From assembly GCF_016756595.1 (NCBI RefSeq), contig NZ_AP023257.1:4790001-4854000 (forward strand): DNA of 64,000 nt. The letters run 5' to 3'. The stretch comes from Mesorhizobium sp. L-2-11. Its GTDB lineage: Bacteria > Pseudomonadota > Alphaproteobacteria > Rhizobiales > Rhizobiaceae. The notes beneath the pieces were generated by a model. The model was not told the origin of the DNA. It saw nothing but the letters and a program-made list of their open reading frames with translations, and made no database searches. Positions within the stretch are counted from its first letter, which is position 1; every line of letters starts with the position of its first letter. A program made the position numbers and the translations under genes. Below, piece by piece: positions 17,892-25,780 of this stretch.

Positions 17892-18488
17892 CTACGCCTT
17901 TTCGTAGAGCTCAAGGACATGGTCCCAGTTGATGAGACTGTCGACGAAGGCTTCGAGATATTTCGGCCGGGCGTTGCGATAGTCGATATAATAGGAGTGC
18001 TCCCAGACATCGACGCCCAGGATTGGGGTCGCGCCATGGACCAGCGGGTTCTCGCCGTTCGGCGTCTTCGAGATCGCCAGCTTGCCGTCCTTGACCGAAA
18101 CCCAGGCCCAGCCCGAACCGAACTGGGTGGTTCCGGCGGCGATGAAGTCGGCCTTGAACTTGTCGTAGCCGCCAAGATCGCTGTCGAATGCCTTTTGCAG
18201 CGCGCCCGGCAATTTGTTGCCGCCGCCGCCCTTCTTCATCCACTTCCAGAAATGGATGTGATTGTAGTGCTGGCCGGCATTGTTGAAGAGCCCGGGGTTC
18301 TTGCCGAAGGATTGTTTCACAATCTCTTCGACCGACAAATCGCCGAGCCCGGCTTCGGCAGCCAGCTTGTTGCCGTTGTCGACATAGGCCTTGTGGTGCT
18401 TGTCGTGGTGATACTCCAGCGTCTCCTTCGACATGTAAGGCTGCAATGCCTCGTAGTCATAGGGCAAGGCGGGCAATTCAAAAGCCAT
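17892..18488 (-). CDS. sodB: Iron superoxide dismutase
   Basis: 198 residues. It converts superoxide to oxygen and hydrogen peroxide in the cytoplasm. The start MAFELPALPYDYEALQPYMS, the metal-ligand segments YHHDKHHKAYVDN and NHIHFWKWM, and DVWEHSYYIDYRNARPKYLE are standard. GAGGAG sits at ribosome-site distance from the ATG at 18488; an upstream start would add an unrelated basic extension. The FGSGWAW segment and overall sequence favour iron, though cambialistic use is possible. Confidence 0.93.
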   Translation of the reverse strand: MAFELPALPYDYEALQPYMSKETLEYHHDKHHKAYVDNGNKLAAEAGLGDLSVEEIVKQSFGKNPGLFNNAGQHYNHIHFWKWMKKGGGGNKLPGALQKAFDSDLGGYDKFKADFIAAGTTQFGSGWAWVSVKDGKLAISKTPNGENPLVHGATPILGVDVWEHSYYIDYRNARPKYLEAFVDSLINWDHVLELYEKA

Positions 18489-18594
18489 CGGTCGTACTCC
18501 TCGTGGAAAAATCCGGTGTCGATACCGGACTAACATAGGTCTGGATTGGTGTGGAACAACTCCGGAATGAAGCGCCGGTTCCCCTTTTAGCCAG

Positions 18595-19512
18595 TCAGCC
18601 GGCCGAATTCGAATGCGCCCACTCCCAATAGAGTTCGCGCGCCTTTTTCGCTACCGGCCCGGGCTGAAGACTGCGATCCTCGATGCGGGTAACCGGCACG
18701 ACTTTCGAATGGTTTCCGGTCGAGAATATCTCGTCCGCTTCGAGGAATTCGCGCACCGACAGCGCCTTTTCGATGGTCTTGAAGCCATATTCGTCAAGCA
18801 GCGTCATCGTCCGCGAGCGGGTGATGCCGGACAGGAACGTGCCGTTCGGCGCCGGCGTCAGGACATGACCATCCTTGACCAGGAAAATGTTCGAGGTTCC
18901 GGTCTCGGCGACATTGCCCAGCATGTCGAGCACCAGGGCGTTGTCGAAGCCGCGCATCTTGGCTTCGAGGATGGCACGACCATTGTTGGGATAAAGGCAG
19001 CCGGCCTTGGCGTTGGTCGGCATGGTCTCGATGGTCGGTCGCCGGAACGGCGAGACGCTGACAGAAAAGCCTGCCGGCGAGATCATCGGCGATTCGTAGA
19101 GGCAAAGGCAGAACCGGGTCGAGGCCGGATCTGCCGGCACGCCCATATAGCCACCATGCTCGGCCCAGTACATCGGCCTTATGTAGACGGCCGTCTTGCC
19201 GTCGAACTTCTTCAGCCCGTCCCAGGTCAGCCCGACGATCTTTTCGGCGCTCATGGATGGTTTGAGACCAAGCGCGATCGCCGAGGCGTTCACCCTAGCG
19301 GCGTGGCGGTCGAGGTCGGGGGCGACGCCCTCGAACCAGCGGGCGCCGTCGAACACGCTGGTGCCGAGCCACATGGCATGGCTGCGCGGCCCCAGAATGG
19401 CGACGTTGCCTTCATACCAGTCGCCATCCACGAAGGTCCATGTCGCGGATTGCGCCGCAGCCGCCAGTGTCATCGCTTGGTTCCGCATTTCAGAGCCGTC
19501 CTGTCTCGCCAT
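18595..19512 (-). CDS. Class IV aminotransferase, branched-chain amino acid type
   Basis: 305 residues (starts at 19488 or 19473 also possible). PLP-dependent class IV fold: the PLP lysine is Lys169 in TNAKAGCLYPNNGRA, followed by DMLGNVAETGTSNIFLVKDG and TFLSGITRSRTM. It aligns in layout with rhizobial branched-chain aminotransferases (IlvE) that make Leu, Ile and Val from their 2-oxo acids. D-amino-acid aminotransferases and aminodeoxychorismate lyases share the fold, so substrate is inferred. Confidence 0.8.
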   Translation of the reverse strand: MARQDGSEMRNQAMTLAAAAQSATWTFVDGDWYEGNVAILGPRSHAMWLGTSVFDGARWFEGVAPDLDRHAARVNASAIALGLKPSMSAEKIVGLTWDGLKKFDGKTAVYIRPMYWAEHGGYMGVPADPASTRFCLCLYESPMISPAGFSVSVSPFRRPTIETMPTNAKAGCLYPNNGRAILEAKMRGFDNALVLDMLGNVAETGTSNIFLVKDGHVLTPAPNGTFLSGITRSRTMTLLDEYGFKTIEKALSVREFLEADEIFSTGNHSKVVPVTRIEDRSLQPGPVAKKARELYWEWAHSNSAG

Positions 19513-19629
19513 TGGAAGATGCTTTGGCGCCTGCCGTCAACTGATATGGCGGAGATTTATTGAGGCCAGCGGTCTGTGACTTGCAATCCGTGCTTGCGCC
19601 TGGCCTTGCCTCGCCGCAAAACTGTAAGC

Positions 19630-20292
19630 ATGCAACATGCGGCTTACGTTTTCGATGCTTACGGAACACTGTTCGACGTGCACGCAGCCGTACGCCGTCA
19701 TGCCGACCAGATCGGACCGGACGGCCAGCTCCTGTCGGAGATCTGGCGCGCCAAGCAATTGGAATATTCCTGGGTGAGGACGCTGATGGGCGCCTACGCC
19801 GACTTCTGGCAACTCACCGAGCAGGCGCTCGATTTCGCCCTGCGCAAGGTTCCTTCCGCGGACAAGGGGCTCAGGGCCCAGCTGCTCGACGCCTATTGGC
19901 GGCTGGACTGCTATCCGGAGGTGCCGGCCGTACTCAAGGCGCTCAAGGCGTCGGGCGCCAAGCTGGCGATCCTCTCCAACGGCTCGCCTGAAATGCTGGA
20001 GGCGGCGGTCAAATCGGCCGCGCTCGACCAGGTTCTGGACGACATCTATTCCGTCGAGGCCGTCAAGCGCTTCAAGGCCGATCCGTCGGTCTACGACATG
20101 GTCACGACAGGCTGGCGTCTCTATCCGGGTGCGGTGTCGTTTCAGTCATCCAACCGCTGGGACGTCGCCGGCGCCACCAAATTCGGCTTCCGGACAGTCT
20201 GGATCAACCGCTCCGACCAGCCCGAGGAATACCGGGATTTTCCACCGGCCCTGATCCTGCCCTCGCTCGAAGGCCTGCTGACCGCAGGCTGA
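19630..20292 (+). CDS. Haloacid dehalogenase, type II
   Basis: 220 residues. The HAD core is complete: nucleophile Asp in VFDAYGTLFDVHAA, ILSNGSPEML, the lysine segment FKADPSVYD, and FQSSNRWDVAGATKFGFRTV, whose SSN-x-WD motif separates L-2-haloacid dehalogenases from HAD phosphatases. It would hydrolyse L-2-haloacids to D-2-hydroxyacids in the cytosol. The ATG at 19630 starts right at MQHAAYVFDAYG; upstream codons are not protein-like. Confidence 0.87.
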   Translation: MQHAAYVFDAYGTLFDVHAAVRRHADQIGPDGQLLSEIWRAKQLEYSWVRTLMGAYADFWQLTEQALDFALRKVPSADKGLRAQLLDAYWRLDCYPEVPAVLKALKASGAKLAILSNGSPEMLEAAVKSAALDQVLDDIYSVEAVKRFKADPSVYDMVTTGWRLYPGAVSFQSSNRWDVAGATKFGFRTVWINRSDQPEEYRDFPPALILPSLEGLLTAG

Positions 20293-20394
20293 CGCATGAC
20301 CTCAATTTCGGAAAGGATTCTTGGAAAGGATCACGCGCAAAATAAAAGTGCTACAGCGTCCTTTGCTGGCGCGCGGCGCTGTGGCCTGTTGCCT
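20293..20394. repeat. Degenerate copy of dispersed palindromic repeat
   Basis: CGCATGACCTC at 20293 followed by AAAATAAAAGTGCTACAGCGTCC-like sequence and GGCGCGCGGCGCTGT matches, in the same order, the better preserved element at 38004-38102. It occupies the gap between the dehalogenase and the L,D-transpeptidase. Confidence 0.6.
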
Positions 20395-20553
20395 CGGCGC
20401 AACAGGGGCGGAACCGTCACAGCTTTGCCTTTGTTTGTTCACCCTCAGGCCAGAATCGGAACCGCCTATCGCGCCAGGCATTGGTAGGGCTGGCGCCGTA
20501 CTGATCGGCGTATTCATTGTTTTGTTTAGACTTGAGACTTAAAAAAGGCAGTC

Positions 20554-21378
20554 ATGTCCACACCCGAAATCGACTCCTGTCGCCTGAGCCGTCGCGGTTT
20601 TCTCAATGCCGCCGCGCTCGGCGCCGCCTCGATTGCGGTTTCTGCCTGCACCACGGTGGCGCGGCGGCCGGTCGAGCCTCCGCCGCTAGCCAATATCGAG
20701 CCGCCGCTCATGGATTATGCAACAATGTACGGTCCGGTCAGCGACAATGGGTTCGAACTGCCGGGCATACCCTACGAGAAAATCGACGAGCAATTTCTGC
20801 GTCAGATCGTTCCCGATCCGACCGGCCAAGCGCCCGGCACCATCGTCGTCGATACGGCCGGCCACCACCTCTATTTCGTGCGTCCCGGCGGACAAGCCAT
20901 TCGTTATGGTGTCGGGCTGGGTCGCGCCGGTTTCGAATGGTCTGGCGATGCCGTCGTCCAGTGGAAGCAAAAGTGGCCGAAATGGACGCCGCCGGCCGAA
21001 ATGATCGCCCGCCAGCCAGAGTACGCAAAATACAGCGCCGAGAATGGCGGCATGCCCGGCGGGCTCACCAATCCGCTCGGAGCGCGGGCGCTGTATCTAT
21101 TCGAGGGCAACGAGGACACGCTTTACCGCCTGCACGGCTCGCCGGAGTGGTATACCATCGGCAAATCGGTGTCATCTGGCTGCGTTCGCTTGATAAATCA
21201 GGACATTATCGACCTTTATGACCGTGTGCCCAACAAGACGCCGGTGATCGTTACCGCCGGCGTCGGTCAGGAACTGGTTGCCACGGCAGATCGCAAAGCC
21301 ATTCCAATCGATGCGGGCGTCCCGGAAGGATCGATCCTGCTCGGCCCGGCAAGAGCGATCTCGGAGCCGATCTTCTGA
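20554..21378 (+). CDS. L,D-transpeptidase (YkuD), Tat-type lipoprotein signal
   Basis: 274 residues. The N-terminus carries a twin-arginine motif (SRRGFLNAA) and a lipobox-like SACT, suggesting Tat export and possible lipidation at Cys32. The YkuD domain includes TIVVDTAGHHLYFV and the catalytic HGSPEWYTIGK...SSGCVRLINQD, with His and the nucleophilic Cys in place. Such enzymes form 3-3 cross-links or attach proteins to peptidoglycan in the periplasm. Full length for the family. Confidence 0.9.
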   Translation: MSTPEIDSCRLSRRGFLNAAALGAASIAVSACTTVARRPVEPPPLANIEPPLMDYATMYGPVSDNGFELPGIPYEKIDEQFLRQIVPDPTGQAPGTIVVDTAGHHLYFVRPGGQAIRYGVGLGRAGFEWSGDAVVQWKQKWPKWTPPAEMIARQPEYAKYSAENGGMPGGLTNPLGARALYLFEGNEDTLYRLHGSPEWYTIGKSVSSGCVRLINQDIIDLYDRVPNKTPVIVTAGVGQELVATADRKAIPIDAGVPEGSILLGPARAISEPIF

Positions 21379-21420
21379 GCTGGTCGAAAGCGCTGGAGCG
21401 GTGGATTGTCGCCGCCGCAT

Positions 21421-21453
21421 CTTGCCTGAGCATCGGATTCCGATGGAGGCAAG
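21421..21453. repeat. Imperfect palindrome at left edge of the RiPP island
   Basis: CTTGCCT...AGGCAAG arms enclose CATCGG-ATT-CCGATG. It holds TGCCTGAGCATCGGATT (21423-21439), repeated exactly and in the same orientation at 30192-30208, beyond the other end of the lasso cluster. It may also terminate the L,D-transpeptidase gene. Confidence 0.6.
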
Positions 21454-21526
21454 TCACCCGAAAGCAAGCGGTTACAATTAGCGATCAGATCAGTTATCAA
21501 CGGTTCCTAACCGAACGCAGGCGCCA

Positions 21527-22063
21527 GTGGCCAATCGACTGAAAAAATTTCTGGCCCTGACGGCCGCACAACGCAGGACAGTGATCGCTGCAATGTTGCT
21601 GTTACCATTCACTGCAATGCTATTGCAGATGTTTGGTTTCCGACGTGCAAGAAACATTCTGATCTGGATTTGCGATCTTCGAAGCGTGAAAGGGGTTGCA
21701 ACCCCGTCACTCACGCTTCCTAAATCACCGCCGCCTTCAAACGTTCCGGTTGCAGATGGCAACCCCGACCCGCTTCACTCAATAGATGGCGAGACCGATT
21801 CTTATGCGCAGGCGCAAGAGACCGCTCGTCTGGTATCCATTGCCGCGTATCGTGGTTCATATTCCGGCAACTGCCTGAAGCGCTCCATGACGCTGTGGTT
21901 TTTGCTGCGCCGGCAAGGCATCGAAGCAGAACTGCGCATCGGCACGCGCAAGGCTGACGGCAAATTTGAAGCCCATGCCTGGGTCGAATACCGGGGCAAG
22001 GTTCTTAACGATACGGTCGATGTTGGCGAGCGCTTTGCCGCATTCGAGCGCAATTTTGGTTGA
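21527..22063 (+). CDS. Lasso peptide B2 protein (transglutaminase-like leader peptidase)
   Basis: 178 residues, GTG start. It cleaves the leader from a lasso precursor. The C-terminal half is the PF13471 transglutaminase-like domain with SGNCLKRSMTLWFLLRRQGI (catalytic Cys116), EAHAWVEY (His150) and Asp162; the His-Asp spacing of 12 matches McjB. The N-terminal 40 residues contain a hydrophobic helix (LPFTAMLLQMF), so membrane association is possible. A separate B1 gene (26640-26918) supplies leader recognition. First gene of the island; 15 nt before the cyclase gene. Confidence 0.9.
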   Translation: MANRLKKFLALTAAQRRTVIAAMLLLPFTAMLLQMFGFRRARNILIWICDLRSVKGVATPSLTLPKSPPPSNVPVADGNPDPLHSIDGETDSYAQAQETARLVSIAAYRGSYSGNCLKRSMTLWFLLRRQGIEAELRIGTRKADGKFEAHAWVEYRGKVLNDTVDVGERFAAFERNFG

Positions 22064-22078
22064 TGCCACGGGAATGAT

Positions 22079-23959
22079 ATGAGCGGCATCGCCGGGATCA
22101 TTCATTTTGACGGTAAGCCGGTGGAGCCCGGGTTAGTGGCAAAAATGACCACTTCTATGGCGCACCGGGGCCCGGATGGTATCCGCCACTGGGTGAAGGG
22201 CTCCATCGGGCTCGGTCAATGCATGCTTCGCACCACGCCAGAGTCGCTGGAAGAAACCCAGCCGCTGACGAACGAAGATGCAAGCCTTGTCCTGGTCATG
22301 GACGGGCGGGTGGACAACTGGGAGCAACTGCGGGGGGAACTGCTGGAGCGCGGCGCCGTGCTTCGAGACCGCTCGGATGCTGAACTGGTGCTGAGAGCCT
22401 ACCAGATTTGGGGGCGGGAATGTTTGCCGCATATCGACGGCGATTTCGCGCTGGTAATCTGGGATGCGCGGCGACAAGAGGCCTTTTGCGCCCGCGACCG
22501 CATGGGCAACAAGCCTTTCAATTACCATTGGGACGGCAAAACACTGGTTTTCGCCTCAGAGTTGCCAGCGATCCTTGCGCTGCCTTGGGTGAAGCAGGAG
22601 CCCAATGAAGGCATGTTGGCCGAAATGCTGGCGGCGGAATGGTACTCCAGGGACGAGACCCTATGGACCGGTATCCTGCGCTTGATTGCAGCACATCGAA
22701 TGGTAGCCGGGAACCAGGGGCCGCGACTTGAACAATACTGGCAACCGGATCTTTGGGCGAAATTGCCGTTTCGCAAGGACGAAGAATACATAGAGCATTA
22801 TCGCGAACTACTGTTCGAGCGCGTCAGGCGTTCATCCCGGTCGCATCGGCCGGTCGCCATTGAAGTGAGCGGCGGACTCGACTCCTCCGCGGTGTTTTGC
22901 GTGGCGGAGCACCTGCGCCGCTCGAACAGACTGCTCACACACGGCATAAATGGCTACACGCTTGGCTTCGCAGAGGCGGACGGCCGCGCCAGCGAACTCC
23001 CCTACGCACGGGCCGTGGGTGAGTATTTAGGGTTGCGGATTCATGAGACTCCCCCTTCCCGGATGCCTCTTTCATGGTTTGCGGAACGCGCCCAGTCCGG
23101 CCGGCAGTTTCCGGGGTTTCCGAACTTGTCAATGCATGCTGGCCTATGGCAGCAAACCGTTGCGCACGGGAGCCGCGTGACGCTAGGCGGTCACGGAGGA
23201 GATCAATGGCTGGAAGGCTCCCGGGCGTATTACGCAGAGGCACTGGCGCAACTGCATTTGCGTACGCTCTACGACTGCCTCAAAACCGACGCGACGGCAT
23301 TCGGCACGCGGCAGGCGGTGAGCTGGCTCATACGGCAGGGGTTTTTCCCGCTTCTGCCAATCGCTCTCCAGGTGGGTCTCCGCCGCCTGGTTCGCAGGGC
23401 GCGCGGGAGCGGGACCAGCAAAGCCTGCTACTGGCTCTCGCCGCGGATGGGGGAAGTGATCCGGATGCGTCGCGAGCTTATTCCCCCATCACACCATCGG
23501 CGAGTGCGCAGCGTCGGCCAGGGGGCGCTACTTGAGGCTCTATACGATGCTTATGATGCCCAGGCGATGGAGGACCTTGATTGCATGAGCGCCCATTGCG
23601 GGATCGAAATGCGACACCCGCTCGACGACCCCAAACTCGTTCAGTATGCGTTTTCGCTACCGGAAAGGCTGCGGCTGCGTGGAGACAGAACCAAATATAT
23701 CCATGTCCAGGCTTTGAAGAATCTCCTGCCGAAGAGGATTCTCGAACGGAAAAGCAAGGCAGAATTTTCAATCGTGCTCCGTGAGCATCTGGACCGGATG
23801 CAAGCCACATTGACCGAGACGATTCCCCATGAGCGTAGCACCTGGGTTGATCGGGACGGGATGGCCCGGCTATTCCGGGCTTATCGAGACAATCCGCAGG
23901 CCGGCATGCCGAAATGGATTTTGTGGAGTATTTATGGATGCCATGTAACGTATCGTTAA
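22079..23959 (+). CDS. Lasso peptide cyclase (asparagine synthetase-like, C protein)
   Basis: 626 residues. It activates the Asp/Glu side chain with ATP and closes the macrolactam on the core N-terminus. The N-terminal Ntn domain starts MSGIAGIIHF: the glutaminase Cys2 of true asparagine synthetases is Ser, so glutamine hydrolysis is not expected. The synthetase domain has the PP-loop SGGLDSS (264-270) and HGGDQWLEGSRAYY. The last codons lie in a tandem repeat that continues past the stop. In line with the B2 gene upstream and precursor downstream. Confidence 0.9.
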   Translation: MSGIAGIIHFDGKPVEPGLVAKMTTSMAHRGPDGIRHWVKGSIGLGQCMLRTTPESLEETQPLTNEDASLVLVMDGRVDNWEQLRGELLERGAVLRDRSDAELVLRAYQIWGRECLPHIDGDFALVIWDARRQEAFCARDRMGNKPFNYHWDGKTLVFASELPAILALPWVKQEPNEGMLAEMLAAEWYSRDETLWTGILRLIAAHRMVAGNQGPRLEQYWQPDLWAKLPFRKDEEYIEHYRELLFERVRRSSRSHRPVAIEVSGGLDSSAVFCVAEHLRRSNRLLTHGINGYTLGFAEADGRASELPYARAVGEYLGLRIHETPPSRMPLSWFAERAQSGRQFPGFPNLSMHAGLWQQTVAHGSRVTLGGHGGDQWLEGSRAYYAEALAQLHLRTLYDCLKTDATAFGTRQAVSWLIRQGFFPLLPIALQVGLRRLVRRARGSGTSKACYWLSPRMGEVIRMRRELIPPSHHRRVRSVGQGALLEALYDAYDAQAMEDLDCMSAHCGIEMRHPLDDPKLVQYAFSLPERLRLRGDRTKYIHVQALKNLLPKRILERKSKAEFSIVLREHLDRMQATLTETIPHERSTWVDRDGMARLFRAYRDNPQAGMPKWILWSIYGCHVTYR

Positions 23960-24026
23960 TGCCATATAAGCACTGTTAATGGATCATATAACGCACTGTT
24001 AATGGATGCCATGTAACGTGTCGTTA
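23934..24026. repeat. Degenerate tandem repeats across the cyclase stop codon
   Basis: Four AT-rich units of 20-25 nt, each ending in GTTA. Units at 23934-23958 and 24002-24026 differ at one of 25 positions; those at 23959-23978 and 23979-24001 are shorter relatives (AACGCACTGTTA, AAGCACTGTTA). A further decayed unit may follow to about 24046. The first unit encodes the cyclase C-terminus; the rest is in the 257-bp gap before the precursor gene. Confidence 0.8.
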
Positions 24027-24216
24027 ACGCGATGTAGCGTAGTGTAAAGTGTGTTGATCGTCACATCCGTCAAACTTTCGATGAATGCTGCGCGTCAGGG
24101 TTGCGCCCGTTTTCGCTAGGTGGCAAGGTGCCAATCCTATTCAATAGTCACCGAGAACGTCCAGACAGTTCGTCTGACAGTGTCCTGAGAGATTACCAGC
24201 GTAAAGGGTTGAGTTA

Positions 24217-24636
24217 ATGAAAAGCAATCTGAACGACCAGCAGACGCCATCCCACCTCACCATTGAAAACAAATCTGCCGAGCCAAACAAGGCGCCCTAT
24301 TCGACTCCCACATTGCAAATCTACGGTTCCGTAAGCGCGATAACTAGGGGCGGGAGTGGAAGCGGGCTAGATGGGGGCCCCGCCGGTATGAGTATGGTGT
24401 CCGACCCGCGCGCCAAAGAGAACGTCGTCCGTATTGGCACCCATTCGCTTGGAATCGGCCTCTATCTGTTCGACTACAAGCCTGAATACCGCGAGCAGTG
24501 GGGCCTTGGCAGGCAGTTTGGTGTAATGGCCGACGAGGTCGAGACGGTCATGCCGGAAGCCGTAAGCGTTCATCCTGACGGTTACAAGAGGGTGGACTAC
24601 GGGATGCTGAGGATACGGCACCCCTCTATTCACTGA
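24217..24636 (+). CDS. Lasso-type RiPP precursor with C-terminal S74-like chaperone domain
   Basis: 139 residues. The leader carries the proteobacterial lasso signature Y28-x2-P31-x-L33-x2-YGSVxxIT43-R44, with Thr at the penultimate leader position. The proposed core starts at Gly45: GGSGSGLD puts Asp52 at position 8, fitting a Gly1-Asp8 ring. From Ser62 the sequence changes to a Peptidase_S74/intramolecular-chaperone-like domain: SDPRAKENVVRIGTHSLG, then YLFDYKPEYR, QFGVMADEVE and DGYKRVDYGML. Ser62 and Lys67 have the S+5 spacing of the autocleavage pair in phage tailspike domains, so cleavage before Ser62 would leave the 17-residue core GGSGSGLDGGPAGMSMV. Domain reading is by eye; processing is inference. 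Confidence 0.75.
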   Translation: MKSNLNDQQTPSHLTIENKSAEPNKAPYSTPTLQIYGSVSAITRGGSGSGLDGGPAGMSMVSDPRAKENVVRIGTHSLGIGLYLFDYKPEYREQWGLGRQFGVMADEVETVMPEAVSVHPDGYKRVDYGMLRIRHPSIH

Positions 24637-24649
24637 GCCGTGCGGGGGA

Positions 24650-25780
24650 ATGTCGAGTTCCGCGCTGCAAGAACACTTGGGGTATGTCGGCGATTCGGTA
24701 AGGCTTGAACAGTTCAAGTCCGCTGTCGCCCAAGTCGTCAAACATGGCGATTACATCACGGATCTCGGTTGTGGAACCGGGATCCTGGGGCTGTTGTGCT
24801 TGCAGGCGGGTGCGTCCCGTGTGTACGCCATCGACGCAACCGCCATGATCGAGGTCGCGCGGGAATCCCTCGTTCGCGCGGGCTGGGGTGACCAGGCGAT
24901 TTTCATGGGGGACTACTCTGCGCGCGCCAACCTGCCCGAACGGGTCGATGTGGTGATCTGCGATCAAGTCGGCTACTTCGGCTTTGATGCCGGTGTCATC
25001 GAGTATCTCGCGGACGCCAGGCGGCGTTTCCTGAAGCCAGGGGGGGCATTGATCCCCGCCAGGCTCAGGCTTCAACTCGCCGCAGTGGAATCGGAAACCA
25101 GTTACGGCTTGGCCGACGGGTGGCGGCGAGAGGGCGTAGCCAGCGAATTCCATTGGGTGGGCCAATACGCCGTCAACAACAAGTATGCGGTCAATCTTCA
25201 GCGGGAAGAATTGCTTGGCGCCCCCGCTGAGCTGGGCAGCATCGATCTTCGTGAAGACAATCCGGACTTTTTCTCCTGGGATGCGGAGTTGCGCATGGAG
25301 CGCGATGGCGTCCTGCGCGGACTCGGCGGCTGGTTCGATTGTGAGTTGGCCAAAGGGGTGTGGCTGACGAACTCGCCGCTTGCCGATCGTCCAATCAAGC
25401 GTTCTCAGGCTTTCCTGCCCATCGGCGAAGCCGTCGAGGTAAAATGCGGCGATGTGGTGAAGGCGAGGGTGATGGCGCGCCCGACGGATTCGGTTATCGC
25501 CTGGGAAGTCGAAATTCCGTCCGGAGGGCTGAAATTCAGCCATTCGACCTGGCAGGGCGAGTTGCGCACGCCGGCCGAGATCATGAGACGGAACCCCGCA
25601 CATGTGCCCCGACCCAATTCCCGAGGGCAGGCAAGAATGATCGTGCTAGGGCTTTGCGACGGTCAACGGACTGTCAGGCAGGTTGAAGAAGCCGTGCTGC
25701 GCGAACACCCCGGCTTGTTCCCTTCCGTGGAAGAAACAGCGCGGTTTGTCGCCCAGGTGCTGGGCAAGGACACGGAATGA
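24650..25780 (+). CDS. PRMT-like methyltransferase with PqqD-like C-terminal region
   Basis: 376 residues, 13 nt after the precursor gene. Residues 34-70 form a class I SAM-binding site (ITDLGCGTGILGLLCLQAGA, then VYAIDATAMIEVAR) arranged as in protein arginine methyltransferases, followed by a beta-barrel-like region (about 140-310). The PRMT double-Glu loop reads CDQVGYFGFDAG, so Asp residues replace Glu, and no THW motif is seen; arginine specificity is doubtful. The last 60 residues (VLGLCDGQRTVRQVEEAVLR...FVAQVLG) resemble a PqqD/RiPP-recognition fold. The likely job is methylation of the lasso precursor or product, as inferred from position. Confidence 0.75.
   Translation: MSSSALQEHLGYVGDSVRLEQFKSAVAQVVKHGDYITDLGCGTGILGLLCLQAGASRVYAIDATAMIEVARESLVRAGWGDQAIFMGDYSARANLPERVDVVICDQVGYFGFDAGVIEYLADARRRFLKPGGALIPARLRLQLAAVESETSYGLADGWRREGVASEFHWVGQYAVNNKYAVNLQREELLGAPAELGSIDLREDNPDFFSWDAELRMERDGVLRGLGGWFDCELAKGVWLTNSPLADRPIKRSQAFLPIGEAVEVKCGDVVKARVMARPTDSVIAWEVEIPSGGLKFSHSTWQGELRTPAEIMRRNPAHVPRPNSRGQARMIVLGLCDGQRTVRQVEEAVLREHPGLFPSVEETARFVAQVLGKDTE

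Noticed and set aside
20321..20542. 73-codon frame between dehalogenase and L,D-transpeptidase
   Set aside because: Largely made of the dispersed palindromic repeat; unlikely to be a real protein.
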